Positions 35,641-48,039 are shown, counted from the stretch's first letter. The stretch: DNA of 64,000 bases from Gnetum montanum (GCA_015680685.1 MNCI01022611.1:1584645-1648644); one strand, 5' to 3'. Notes: generated from the letters alone by a model not told the origin. Made by a program: numbers and translations.

Positions 35641-35698
35641 AAGGTCGCAGAGTTATGGAGGCTGCGGGAGGTTTCGGGATTTACTACTTGGAATATTT

Positions 35699-36985
35699 AA
35701 CCTTTATGGGTGATGTACAATTTTGAAAGAATGATAGACATCCTCTTCTTTAGCTTTGTCCTTATCTTTAATGTCTTTAAGATCAATGGAAACATCATCT
35801 TCAAAATTATGCATGACATTATGAAAATTAATAGAAGAAATTCTAGATTTCACATTTTTTATAAATGTGTTACTAGATATGGTGGCTTGTTGGGTGCCAT
35901 GATGGATATAGATTAAGATTTAAAATAATAATAAAAGAAAATTAAAATGCCATAAAAATCCTTGAAAAAATTTAATTGGCATTATGTTTTCCTAACCCAT
36001 CCTATGGAGATAGGATTCATAAAGAATATAAATGATTACCTTTTTGCAATGATAAATTGAATGGAAACTTGTTTGGTTAACCATCATCAAAGTCCACTCA
36101 AACTCACTAGACGTAGTAATGAAGAACAACCATATCAAGCTATCATTTTTTCATTTTCTCATGATCAATATCAAATCTATAAAATGATGTCTAGAAAGAT
36201 GGAGAAAAAATACCTATCACCCATCACCTAGGTCTCATTACATTTATCATATTGTACATATATTAATTAAATTAATTTTTCAAACATAGATTTAATGTAG
36301 GCATAACCAAATTGAATTAATTGAAAGTCCTTCCTAACTCACAATATGTACTGATAAATCACAACCATACCAAATTCTCATTTTATAATGTAGGAATCAT
36401 CCAAATCCAAACAAACTATGTGTCTATGACTATGTGTGGATAGAATTGAATTTGATAGTAATAACGGTCATCCTCCACCCAAGTGTCATTTCATTTATCA
36501 TACATTGCATATTCTAATTTAATTTCTTTTTGATACCTACTATACCTACCACCAACCACCTCAATAAATGCTAAAAATTTGACCACTAAACCATCATAGA
36601 GAAAATGTTGATAAATCAACTATCCAAAATACAAATGCATTTCATTTTGCAAGACATAGAAATGACATTATAGGAAACAACATCTTGATAGTGTGTAGGT
36701 CTACATGAAGATAGTGACAACAGATAGAGAAATCATATCCAAAAGTATTAGGTATTCTACTAGTTCTTTTATTCACTTCATTCACATTTTAATATCAAAG
36801 AAAATCCAAAAAGAAGTTTTTTTTCTCTATCATACTCACTCATATCCATTTAAACCTCTATGTTATAGAATTTTGAAATTACAAAAGTGTTTTAGGTTAT
36901 AGAAGAATATTCCATATTATTATCATCATTGATAAAGATAAAAAGATGATTTAGGTAATGTTTTCATTAATGAGTCATTTTTGTG
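35699..36985. other. AT-rich sequence with a fragment of the 32-33 kb repeat
   Basis: About 36050-36150 carries GATAAATTGAATGGAAACTTG and related phrases of the repeat at 32150-33530. The rest shows no gene. Confidence 0.45.
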
Positions 36986-37402
36986 TTCTAACATCCTCAT
37001 TCCCAAATAATGCTACTAAATAACAAAGATGACGCCTCTTCATAAAAAGTGTTATTGTTATCATAATAAGACCTGAAAAGGGGTGTTGTAATTGAGACCT
37101 AAAAGGGTGAATTGTAATAGCAGATGTGTCTCTTAAGGTAAACTAGTGGGGTTTGACCTAAGACATTTATATCCAAGCTTATAGGTTGTGCTAGCATAGA
37201 GTGGCAAAGCTAGTATAGGTAAGTCATGGGAGCCAGGTGAAGTGGAATAGGAAGAGGACTGGCCATCCCTTCTGGCTAGTAATAGGCCTAACCATGGTGG
37301 TAGTGCTAGATTTCCTCTAAGGGGATAGATGCTGAAGGAAGAAAAATCCAAGGAAACACTCTTAGAGCATGATCTAGATACTTCATCTCATATCAATAAA
37401 GC
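36986..37402 (+). repeat. Family B LTR (B3), truncated
   Basis: Starts TTCTAACATCCTCATTCCC and follows the family consensus up to ATCAATAAAGC. It stops where the next family B LTR begins, so about 150 bp of its 3' end are missing. Confidence 0.7.
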
Positions 37403-37987
37403 TATCACATCCTAATTCCCAAATGATGCTACTGCGTAACGAAGATGGTGCCTCTTCATAACATGTATCATTGTTATCATAACAAGACTTGAAAGGGTAA
37501 TTGTAATCAAGACTTAAAAGGGTGCATTGTAATAATGGACATCTCTCTTGAGGTAACCTTTGGAGGTTTGACCTAAGGAATTTATACTTAGGCATAGAGG
37601 TTGTGCTAGCATGGAGTGGTAGAGCTAATAAAGGAAAGTCACAAGAGCTGGGTGAAGTGGAATAGGAAGAGGATTGGCCATCCCTTCTAGCCAATTATAG
37701 GCCTAACTATGGTGGTAATGTTAGATTACATCTAAGGGATAGATTCTAAAGGAATAAAACCCCAAGGAATACTCTCAAAGCATGATTTAGATACTTCATT
37801 CTATATCAATAAAACATTTTTTTATTTTTATTTTTGCAATTTTCATTATTTCCTTTACACATAATGTCAAATGTTACATATATTTGACATTCGGTATATT
37901 ATCTTCTCAGGCAATATGCCTAATATAACATATATTTGATGTTTTCCATGACATCTGGGAATGGGATGTCGCAATTGGTATTAGAGC
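37403..37987 (+). repeat. Family B 5' LTR (B4) with primer-binding site
   Basis: 571 bp, TATCACATCCTAATTCCC to GGGAATGGGATGTCGCA. It is followed at 37976-37987 by TGGTATTAGAGC, one base from the standard initiator tRNA-Met binding site TGGTATCAGAGC. This makes it a 5' LTR and fixes the orientation of family B. The internal region that follows shows no coding domain I can recognise. Confidence 0.8.
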
Positions 37988-38940
37988 AAATCACAATCCA
38001 AGGATCATTTAGAATCATGGGCCAACTACAACATGAACCTAATGATGAACCATGAAGCCACAATGTTAGAAAAGTCATTAATCATTACTAGATGTACCAT
38101 ATGTCTGAGATGTAAGCTAGAAGATACCATTCCATTGATTTTATGAATAATGGATCAAGCATCTACAAAATACATAGAGCCCACCAACCAAAAAAATTCT
38201 TTCATGGATATCATTGATCAATGAATATTTCATTACATCTCATCAAGATTCATAAATTGCAAGAGATGTTGATAAGACAAGGATACACTAGTCTAGGTAA
38301 CTCTTACCCATCTAAATATTACAAATATTAATTACTTAAAATAATTGTTAAGTTTCTCCCAAAACATTAGTAACCATGACTTGAATTGATCTTATTTCTT
38401 GAAACTTAACCCTAGTAACTTGACATTATTCACCATACTAAGACCTAGGTATTGATAAATTAAGGAATTTAATCCATCCATAAGATTGTTGAAACTTATT
38501 ATCTTAATCACTTAGCCCTTGTAACATGGCATTATTTACCAAAGACCTAGGTATTGATAAATTAAGGAATTCACCCATTCATAAGATTATCTAATCCCCA
38601 TAGGAAAACAAATACTTAGTATATGATGTTGTTATAATCTTCTCCTTAGTGCTTTATTATGGTATAACTATGATATGAGAATATAGAACCATCATTTACA
38701 ATCAAATCCAAGTAATCTAGAAGTTCTCAAGTTATCCATGTGTTAGCCTAGAAATGTTAATTTAACAAGATAGGCTATTTGGTCCTCTTAATTCCTAAAA
38801 TTCCAACTTTATTTTCAAATCATAAGACTATGTCTAATACATAGTACTCCTTGAGAAAATTCCAATGGTACAAATTTCATCTTGATCAGACTTATGGTTT
38901 GAGAGATATTACTATTTTAATTTTTTCATTATGCATGCAT
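37988..38940. other. Decayed region after B4, with a direct duplication
   Basis: No gene. About 105 bp are duplicated in tandem at 38400-38590, with the phrase GACCTAGGTATTGATAAATT in both copies. Confidence 0.5.
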
Positions 38941-38967
38941 TAAAATAATATTAAATTGTTAAAAAAA

Positions 38968-39005
38968 AAGTGGGAGTTCATGGATTTGAACCTAGGCCCC
39001 CTAGA
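38968..39005 (-). other. tRNA-like B-box fragment
   Basis: On the minus strand GGTTCAAATCC (38982-38992) is a perfect RNA polymerase III B-box. It is followed by GAACTCCCAC and a run of nine T. No A-box or cloverleaf can be built to its left, so this is at most a tRNA- or SINE-derived fragment. Confidence 0.3.
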
Positions 39006-39359
39006 TTAAAACTAAAAGAAAAAAAATAATATAATTTTCTTGCAGGCTACATTGGCCTTATAGGGGCCATGCTAGCCCTGCAAGGGTTGTGTAGGCTTCT
39101 ACAAGCTGTGTAGCCCTTGTTTGGGGATTGGCCAAAATAATCATGCACCTACCAGTCACTTGCCCCCACCACTATGTCATGTTTCCTTTACCATCATTGC
39201 ACCTATTTTTTATTGTCATCCACATCACTACCCATTCTGCTACCACCCTTCGTCATATTGCCCTCTACCGCATCATCTAATTTGTGCCATGCTTGCCCTC
39301 AACTACCTTTCATGAATACCAATGGATACTAGTGGACACCAGTGATGTTGTGGATAACT

Positions 39360-39610
39360 AGCCCTTTCAGTGCTCTAAGGACATTGAAAATGCCACAAAT
39401 AAAGGTCCCTTTTGGCTCTTCAGGGGCAATAATGGTGCTACCCATAAAGGAACCTTTTGATGCTCTTTAGGCATCGAAGGCATCATTTATAAAGGCCCCT
39501 TTTACTAGTTCATGGGCACTGATAGTGTCATTCATAAAGGTCCCTTTAACTACTCCATGGGTACCAATGTCATTGTCGATAATGACCCCTTCTAGCATCC
39601 TCCAACCTAC
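39360..39610. repeat. Short tandem repeat, about 60-bp unit
   Basis: Four to five degenerate copies of ATTCATAAAGGTCCCTTTT.. with GGGCACTGATAGTGTCATT-type phrases. The neighbourhood to 39800 is rich in CATGTAGGCCCA-like phrases. It may be part of an old LTR, but no ends are visible. Confidence 0.5.
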
Positions 39611-40504
39611 GAAAAACCTTTGCCATAAACGCATGTGCGTAAGCTTCATTGAGACCATAGGTCACATAGGCCCCACTTGGGCTTGTGCAAGCCCTTATGG
39701 AAGGACTGCATTGGTCCTTGTGTGGGTTGTGTTACTCCTTGCATAGGCCATGTAGGCCCACACATAAGTCACATTAGCACTCACATGGGTCATGCAACAA
39801 CAAAATGACATTGATCTATCATAACAATGCCAATTTGCTCCTAATGAGACTAATATACCTCTATGTAGGCCTCCTATAGGTTGTGCTAATGTTCTTATGA
39901 GCCATCTAGGTGCCTATCCTAGTTGCATAGGCAATGCCACCATCACACTAAAACACCACTACTGTGTAGAGACACAACCATTGTGCAAGCTATCATCACT
40001 TGCATAGCACCATCCACTGTAGTGTTGCCACCATCTTTCTTGGGTGAGCTTGCTTACCATTCCCACACAATTATGGCCATTACCATCACCCTTGCTTGTC
40101 TTTTTCCCTACCTTGCCTCACAATGGGAATTTTTTTGCCAACTAATGGACAATCCAATTATTCTATCAATGAATGGAGAATTAAAAAAATTTCTTTTATT
40201 GGAACATAAGTTTAAAATTAGGAACATGATAAAAAGTTTTAAGAAAAATAATTTAACGAATTGGTAGTATGTGAGGTAAGAATTCCATAATTAAGCATGC
40301 TTGTCCTGGAGTAGTACTATAATGGATGACCTCTTGGGAACTCTCATTTTTCACACCAAAGATTATAGACCTTAGAAGCCATAACTTTTAATTTTGAAAG
40401 CATTTCTTAGTAGATGAAGAGTTATTTCCTACATATTTTAACCTTTGGATATAATGGTGAATTCAAATATGCCCCATGAAACTTCAAAAATTAGTTTTTA
40501 GCTA
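39611..40504. other. No gene supported
   Basis: A 114-codon plus-strand frame at 39923-40267 lacks any recognisable domain. No repeat ends seen until the LTR at 40505. Confidence 0.35.
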
Positions 40505-42377
40505 TGATGTCCAAAAACATCGGCGGCTGGAACATTGAGAGGTCCACAAGTGTATAGCCCAACCCCAAATCCATGTGAGGGTTATGCTAGGAGAAATGGA
40601 AACAAGATGCCCTAAATGCTCTAGTTGATTAGACAGGGACTTATGTGGTGTAACCATAACCATTTGTAAATAGAGTTTTCTGGTGAGCTGCATGCAAGAG
40701 TTGGGACAATGAGCAAGAACATAACCTAATGTGAACATGCAAATGCATATCAAAAGTAGAAGAGAATCCAAGAATAATGTTGATAAATTTGAAACAAATG
40801 CTAAAAATATAGAACCAAAGTTTAAAGGTGGAGACATGCACCACCCCAAGATTAGGAAGCATAACTTTTGATTGAATAATGATTGAAGCTGGTATGTGGC
40901 ATCAGACAAGCATAGCAGCAGTGTAGCGGTATGGTCACAGCCTCTGGGACATCACAAATGTGATGCTAGTAGCTACAAAGAAGGTTGAACCTATTGGGTT
41001 TATAATTATCACACTATGCGGGTGCAAGGAAGAATATCATGGTACTTGCCAAGGTGTTAAGCTCAAGTGCGGGAGTAGTGAAGATGCTAGGAGTGCTCGA
41101 ATTCTTAATGCTCAAATAATTTAACAAAACCAACCTCTAAAATGCTGATTATTGGGGTATTTATAGTGTTAGGATTGATGTGAGATGCAGATTGGGTGCC
41201 ACATTGCCTAGGTCCCATGTAGCATGGGTGTGGACAAGTCACACTAACATGTTACACTCAAAATGTCAAGCTTTGAGTGTTAAGCTCAAGGTGTTATGCT
41301 CTGCAGGATAGGGATGGCAACTTAGAAACTACCAAATTGTGACCACACGACTTAGACTACATGTGCTAGAGTCTGAGAGACTACCATGTACCTACAAATA
41401 GTGTCAAAAAATGCAACTTGGAGGCTAGGCTCTGGGACTACATCTTCCCCCTCTTCCAAGTAGGATCAAGTGTAGGAACAATTTTGGGGATCAATGGGGG
41501 GTGCAAAAGCAAGGAAAACTACTAATCTTGGCCATTGAAGGGATGTTGGAGCTAAAATCAAGGTCAATGCTAACTTCTGGGAACTTTTAGAGGAATTTGG
41601 AGGCATTTTCCATGTGTCACGTTGTCTATGTTGCATAGCATCATAGAGCGTAGTGTGAACACTTAGAAAATTTTTGTAGATTTTGACTCATCACACTGTC
41701 TACATTGCATAATGTAGCAAAGCATAGCACCAGTACTTTGATGAATTTTGCTAAAATTTGTGATGTTTCTTCATGGCATGCTGACCACACTCTAAAATGT
41801 GGTAGGGTAGGCAACCTCGGAAGTCAAAAAATTGCCAAATGCATCTCCCATGTCTAAATAGCTTGATAGATCCTTGTCCAACACTTAGACAAAATTTGGC
41901 CTTGAAACTTGTCAAGCTTGCTATGTTGTGCAGCATAGTAGAGCGTGACAGGCTTGAAAGATAGAAAATTTTCCAAACTATTTCTTCCATCTTGAGCACC
42001 TTTGACAACCTCTAACTTGGTGCTTGGGTGAACCAGCAACTAGAACATGTGTCAAGTTAGGCAAGCTGGAGAGCGTAGTGAGCTTAATAGTCTAGGAGAT
42101 AGAAAATTTGCCAAACTGTTTGGTCCATCCCGAGTGATCCTTGACTGCTTCTGGCTTAACATTCATGTAGACTAGTCATGGAAGTGTGTGCTACGCTGGC
42201 TATGTTGGGGAGTGTAGCAGGCAGACTTAGAAAAATTTTGCAAAAACAAGACTTCCAGTGTGCTACGCTATCTACGTTGCATAACATGACACCAAACTTA
42301 GAAAATGTTTGCCCAAATTTTGACACTTGAACAAATATGTTGTTGAACTTTAGGATCCTAAATTTTGTGGTGTTTCA
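40505..42377 (-). repeat. Family D 3' LTR
   Basis: About 1873 bp on the minus strand, starting TGAAACACCACAAAATTTAGG and ending CCGATGTTTTTGGACATCA. The start matches the E2 LTR at 53266 and the end aligns with CCGATGATTTCGGACGGTACA at 54789. On the minus strand TATAAATA lies at 41165-41158. The U3 part (41230-42300) contains repeated palindromic phrases around GCTACGCT..CATAGCATAG together with ACACTTAGAAAATTTTT. AAAGAGGGG, a purine tract, precedes the LTR. Confidence 0.7.
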
Positions 42378-43884
42378 TTGGCCCCTCTTTGTTGATGTCT
42401 AGAGGATTGACCTTAGAGACATCAACAAAGAATTAAAAACACCATTATGAGCATGATACCAATACCATTCATCAATGCCCACTTGGAAAATGCTTCATTA
42501 TGCTTGAGAGTGCCAAAGGAATAAGGTATAGAGGAAGTAATTTAGGAGGATGGGTCAAGGGATGATGGATGGAGAGGCCAACTATGGGATGCAATGTAAT
42601 GATGGCTTTTTGCCATAGCATGATCCCTTGCTAGAGTGCTTGTAAGGGAGTCAACATGAAAAGGTGGCCTACCCTTTGGATTTTGACCTCTCATCAAAGT
42701 GCTTATGAGATGGTCAATCCAGGGCCGAACCGATTGCAAGATGGAAATTGTGCCATTTGAATTGCTCACTTGGCTTGTCCAATTTTCTTTTCATTTTTTC
42801 TTCTTCTTCTTTTCTTTCTTCTCTTTTTATCTATATATATATATTCTTTTTTTTTTCCTTTTTTCTGCTTCCTTTTATGTTGCTAGGTGAACTATATGCC
42901 AACATTTGCTTAGAGGCAACTGCATTGCATCAATAGGATAGGTGTTTCCTCCCCAAGATGAGTTGTGTTACATCCATTTGGGGCTTTGACTAGCCCACAA
43001 AGGCTTGCCATGGGATGAGTTATGCTACGTCCATCATGGATTTAGTGGCTAACTACAGGAAAGGCTTCATGTGCATTGGGGAAACTTGCAAGGGATGTGG
43101 GAGATTACAAAATCAAGAGGTAGAGGTTAGTTTGGCTGAGGGGATAGCAAGGATGTGTACTTGTAAGTAGCTAGACAAGCTGAAGTAGACACATGAGAAT
43201 AATGTAGTGCCTTACCATCACAATGAAATGCACCCTAGAACGATGCCACCTAGGCTTCATCTTGTAAGCACAACCTAGAGAAAATAAGAAAAAACAACCA
43301 TCATGTGAGATGAGGGCAAAGTCTTGTCTACCAGGGGCATTACAAGGGCCATAAGAACTACATTAGTTGCATGTAATGTCCAAAGAAGGAAGGCTAGTGC
43401 AAGCATCAATGGTGGTAGGCTAGAAATCTTCGTCAGCCACAACATAAGTGAGTACTTTAGTGGCTAGATGCAATCGTGATGCAAGTGCTCAAAAGTTCTC
43501 ACCAAAGGTAGGAGTCGGGAAACCTAGAAATATGGTAGAGAATCATGTTGTTGGACATTCTTCCAAACTCAAGTGATGGTGAGGGCCAGAGGATGGCAGT
43601 GTTTTGGTTGGGCCATAGTACTACTGGGACTTTAGCAAGTGTTGTTGATGGTGAGAGATATGATTAGAATAATTTGTGGTGGTGACGGTAGCTTTGGAAG
43701 GTCAACAAGATTCTAGGGATGATGATACTACAAATGTCCAAGAGAATTTTTTCTTAATGACGTGAACTTCATTCTGGAATAGCAATGTCCTACTCCATCC
43801 TACCCAAGAGATGTGGGTAGGTGATGGAAGATTGGAATTATTCTCACTCACTTGTCCATAGAACTATGTGTGTTGAACTGTAGG
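42378..43884 (-). other. Family D 3' untranslated region
   Basis: Between the tandem repeats and the LTR. No ORF on either strand, no accessory gene. A pyrimidine-rich microsatellite lies on the plus strand at 42777-42868, and a GATGAGTT..TGTTACATCCAT-type phrase occurs twice (42957 and 43014). Confidence 0.5.
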
Positions 43885-44185
43885 TGTTAAATTTCAAACC
43901 TAGTTTTAGGTCTTGGTAGACCACTTGTTATGCTAGTTTAAGGTCCTAGTAGATTGTGTTCCTAGTTTAAGGTTTGGACAGATTGTGATGTGCTAGTTTA
44001 AGGTCCTAATAGACCATTGTGCTAGTTTAACATCGTAGCGGATAGTGGATGGTCAGTTTAAGGTCATAGCAGACCACACTATGGATCCCAGTTTAATGTC
44101 ATAGCCCAAGGATCTTCTATGTCAGTTTAACGTCATAGTAGATGCCTGTGCTAGTTTAACATCATAATAGATGTCTACTTACCTT
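43885..44185 (-). repeat. TTAAACT tandem repeat array after integrase
   Basis: Nine degenerate units of about 30 bp; on the plus strand each starts CTAGTTTAAGGTCCTAGTAGA or a variant (CAGTTTAACGTCATAGTAGA). On the minus strand, the sense strand of the element, the core is TGACGTTAAACTGA. The same core recurs at 59500-59760 after the protease of E2. Non-coding; role unknown. Confidence 0.8.
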
Positions 44186-44219
44186 GCTCCTATCGTTGGT
44201 GTAGTACTGCATATTAGGT

Positions 44220-45300
44220 GTAGTACAGCTTCAAGTATGAGTGATTTATAGGATTGGAAAACTCATTATTATCTAGATTAGTGAACTTGAAGGCTCCATT
44301 TTCATACACCTTAATGACGAAGAAAGGCCCTTCCCAGTTGGCTAAGAATTTGTCTGTGAGCTCATGGATGACTTTGAGGATCAAGTCCCCTTTCTTGATT
44401 AGGCATTAATGTTGACTGTGATAGTGCTTTTACCATTGTCTCTCTTGGTACCACTTGATGTGATCAAGTATTTGCATGTGCTCCTCCTCTATAGAGTCAA
44501 GGTCAATGGTTCTTAACTCATTTTTTTGAACCTCATCAATGAATCTTGAGAGGATCATGCAGAGTGATGGGACCTAAAATTCAAGAGGCATCATTGCTTT
44601 AGATCCATACAAAAGACTATATGGCATTTTACCTATCATAGTTCTACATGTTGTGCGATAGGCCCATAGTGCATAGACTAGTTGTTCGTGCCATTGTCAC
44701 TTCCTATTGTTAAGCATCCTCTTCAGAAGGTTGACGAAAACCTTATTTGTAGCCTCCACTTGACCATTTTCCTATGCATAGTATGGTGATGAGAAGGAGT
44801 GTTTGATGCCAAGGTTTTCATAGAAGGCTTTGGTTTCTACACTGCTAAATTGTGGCCAATTTTCTGTGACTATAGTCATGGGGAGACCAAATCGGGTCAC
44901 TATGTTGTCAAGAATGAATTTGCAAACTTGTTGTAATTTTGTCTTTCTAAGGGGAATGAATTCAATCCACTTTGTGAAATACTTTGTTGCAGTAATGATG
45001 AAGCTGTTTCCTATGGAAGACTTAGGCATTATAGGCCCTATGATGTCCAACCCCCAATGTTGGAATGGCCACATGATCTATGTGGCATGCAGTTCAATGG
45101 GTGCCATGTGCATTAGGTTTCCATGCCACTAACACATTTCACACGTCCTAACCTTGGAGATGTAATCACGCTCCATGTAAGGCCAATAATAGCTTAAATG
45201 TCTGATTTTCACTGCCATTTCCCTAGGAGCTAGATGACCCCCACATAGTCCTTCATAGACTTGGTCAATGATCTTTTATGCTTCACTACTACTAATGCAA
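44220..45300 (-). pseudogene. Family D integrase (broken)
   Basis: On the minus strand, an HHCC-type zinc region (GGHLAPREMAVKIRHLSYYW, then RTCEMC) at about 45250-45120. The catalytic core follows from 45074: WPFQHWGLDIIGPI with the first Asp, then VTENWPQFSS where the second Asp of the usual D-N-G is Glu, and ENGQVEATNK with the Glu of the DDE triad. The C-terminal part has a GPF-type module, FLANWEGPFFVIKVYENG, near 44330. This order is that of Ty3/gypsy integrases. Several stops and frame changes show it is inactive. It would insert the cDNA. Confidence 0.88.
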
Positions 45301-45502
45301 GTTAATAGTATTCCATCAGAGGATCTATGACATAAGGTGCTATCACCTACAAGGATGTACTATCATGACTACTTTTGTACTATCTCCTTTTGGGTAGATG
45401 TTAAATTTTGTGGGGGCTCTCCCTATTGGAGGTATGTCTTAATATCATCATACCACTCTTGGGCATGAGCTGTACTTATGGATGTGATGCTTGTTGTGTG
45501 TG

Positions 45503-46258
45503 TTATAGGTTCATTGCAATCACTATTGAAGTGGGAAAAGTGGAAAACATGTTTGGCACTATGCTTAAGGCTAAAGTGGCTAGTGTTTCAACTATGACAT
45601 TTTCATTGCAAGGTATATGTTGGACATCTATGGTTGCAAATTGTTTAAGAAAGTGCTTCACCAAGTCATAATAAGGTTGTAGATGTTGTACCTTACAAGG
45701 ATAAACCTCTGTGACATGGTTGATAACCAAATGCAAATTTCCTTGAACTATTATGTCCTGGATTCCTAACTCTTGAGCTACTAAGATGCCTCTAAGAAGA
45801 CCTTTGTACTCTACCATGTTGTTTGTACAAGGAAATGCAAAGTGATATGTGAAGGGTTAGATCTCCCTGGAGGGGAACATGATAATGGTAGTAGCACTAC
45901 CACTTTGTGTGGTCAAAGCTCTATCAAAGTATAAGACAACCTCAAAATTTGTAGTTACTTGATGTATGTTGTTAACATGCTCATCCGAGAATTCTGGATC
46001 TATCATTGCCTGATCATCTATAGGTGAAGTTATGAGTTGTGTAGCTATTGCTTGACCTTCTGTAGATGCCTGTGCTATGTAGTGTAGGTCAAGCTCCACA
46101 ATTATTGCCTTCCACTTTGCTATTCCACTACTTTCATATATGTTTGTTGTAATAGCCCTAAGTACATTGCTCTTGTAGATGACATTGACTTGGCTATAGA
46201 AAAGATAGTGTCTCCATTTTCTAAGTGCAAAGACTAAGGCGAAGTAGTTCTTCTCCAC
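45503..46258 (-). pseudogene. Family D double RNase H (Ty3-type then archaeal-type)
   Basis: The first domain (46258-about 46000) starts MEKNYFALVFALRKWRHYLF, the Ty3-type RNase H. A connecting stretch follows. The second domain starts at about 45945 with VVLYFDRALTTQSGSATTII, where the first acidic residue of the usual FDG is kept, and continues at 45817-45503 with EYKGLLRGILVAQELGIQDI and VQHIPCNENVIVETLA. This is the archaeal-type RNase H that Tat-group elements carry in addition. Stops separate the pieces. Confidence 0.85.
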
Positions 46259-46499
46259 ATTGTTACATTTTGGCTCATGTGCTATTAGTGTATGCCTTAG
46301 GTAGTAAATAAGGACTTCAGATCCATCATCTCAATTTTGGCAAAGAAAGGAAACAATGGATGTGTTTGAGATTACAGGGTAAATGTCAAAAGGATTATCT
46401 TCTTGTGGAGGGTATACTGTTGAGAGTTGAACTAGCTTCTTTTTTAGGTTGTTAAATGTCTCTTAGCATTGATCTATCCACTCAAAGTTAATCCCCTTT

Positions 46500-47703
46500 T
46501 TGAGTAGATGTTATATTAGCTACAGCTTATTAGTCAACTTTCCAATAAACCTATGTATGAATTGTAGCCTACCTTGTAGCCCATGTAACTCCTTAAGGAT
46601 TGCTAGTGGCACCAAGTTAGTGATAAACTTAACCTTGTCGGGGTCTATGCATATTTATTCTTTTGATACCACAAAGCCTAACATGCAACCAATTTTGATG
46701 CCAAAGACACTTTTTGGGATTAAGCCTAAGGTCATGTTTAATGCAACATTTGAGGACATGGTTCAAGTCATCCACGTGGTCATGAGCCATTTTGGACTTA
46801 ACTACTATGTCGTCAACATAGTCATTGAGCAATTCTAATAGATAGTTGCTAAAGATGTATGTCATTGTGTGATGATATGTTGCTCCCACTTTTTTTAGTC
46901 TAAAGGACATCATTGTATAACAAAATGTACCCTAGGGGGGGTCATGAAAGTAGTGTTAAGTTAGTGCTCAAGGTTGATGTGAATTTGGTTGTACCTCAAA
47001 AATCCATCCATGAATGACACCAAGGAATGATTGACCATAGTATCAATAAGTTGGTCAATACTAGGCAATGGGAAATCATCTTTAATGGTTGCCTTTTTTA
47101 GGTCTCAGAAGTCTATGCAAATACATATACTTCCATTTTTTTAGGAATGACTATGATGTTCGAAACCCCATCAATGTAGTCAATTACTTGGATGAAACCA
47201 GCTTTGTAAAGCTTAGTGATCGCATCATGGATGCCCAACACAACCTTAGGCTTGACTTTACGAGCTTTTTTCTTAACTAGCCTAACATAAGGATCTAGGA
47301 TAATGTTATGTTATATTATATGAGGGTCTAAGCCTGGCATGTCCTCATAGGACCATGTAAACACTTTGACATTGTTACTAAGGACTTTATAGATTCTTTG
47401 TTAGATTTGAGGCTTTATTAAGGAACTAAGTTTCAATGTTTTCACCTCACCATTGCATGTTGTTACAAGGAATTCTATGAGAAGATCCTCAATTACATCA
47501 CCTACTTCCAAGTCTAGAGCTTAAACTAGATGTTCTAGCCAATCTAGTGATGTCTCTAGGGATGCTATGTTGGTGTCATAGGTAAACAATTCAAAATCCA
47601 AAAGTTTTGTGCTTATTCATCTCATGAGTTTTACATAAGGTCCAGTCAAGATTAAGGGTGAATGAAGACTCTCGTATGTGTTCATTTTTCAAGAGATCCT
47701 ACA
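46500..47703 (-). pseudogene. Family D reverse transcriptase (broken)
   Basis: On the minus strand from about 47400: VFTWSYEDMPGLDP, then RLVKKKARKVKP, AITKLYKAGFIQVIDYIDGV and SNIIVIPKK, in the usual order of the RT N-terminal part. Downstream are MMSFRLKKVGATYHHTM and the catalytic YVDDIVVKSK at about 46820-46790, with both Asp present. The stretch just before, about 47700-47450, contains EDLLIEFLVTTCNGEVKTL, the linker between protease and RT. Stops and frameshifts are numerous. Copies RNA into DNA in an intact element. Confidence 0.88.
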
Positions 47704-47860
47704 AAATAACTAGAAAAATGTAATGTGGTAGCTATTTTAGTAAAGAAAAATGCATAGAATATAGAATACAATGCTATGAAAATTTAATTAACTATGCAGT
47801 ACATAAAATGATTTATTTATATATATTTTATTCTTTCCTACAGCCTCAATTGATCACAAA
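47694..47860 (-). other. Intron-like splice acceptor before RT
   Basis: On the minus strand TTATTTTGTAG precedes GATCTC at about 47704, following an AT-rich stretch of about 150 bp. Ogre elements are known to have an intron between protease and RT, so the location fits. The donor is not in view in this copy. Confidence 0.4.
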
Positions 47861-48039
47861 ATTGCCAATTTAAGATCATAGCACACCATAGACTATGTGT
47901 GGGTTGTCAGTCTAAGCAAAGCTTGAAAGGTTTGAAATGTGGGACCAACCTAAATGTTGATCAAGCAACTAGAAAAAATGTAAAAAAATTTTAAGTGTAA
48001 GAAGTTGAAAAAAGTTAGAAAATTTTTCTAACTCTGGGC

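Larger units (their letters stand above)
34425..35698 (-). mobile_element. GC-rich poly(A)-type insertion (retrocopy) with 14-bp target duplication
   Basis: TACTTGGAATATTT occurs exactly at 34425-34438 and 35685-35698. Between them is a 1246-bp GC-rich insert in AT-rich surroundings. The left end is a run of T, that is a short poly(A) tail on the minus strand, preceded by CAGTAATACAATCCC. No LTRs and no terminal inverted repeats are present. This is the signature of target-primed insertion by LINE machinery, either of a truncated LINE or of a processed transcript. No RT domain is present, so a processed transcript is more likely. Confidence 0.8.

Noticed and set aside
38968-39005. A tRNA gene on the minus strand
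   Set aside because: Only the B-box and a T-run are present; no A-box, no acceptor stem and no anticodon arm can be formed.
42777-42936. Short hydrophobic plus-strand ORFs rich in Phe and Ser
   Set aside because: They come from a pyrimidine-rich microsatellite.
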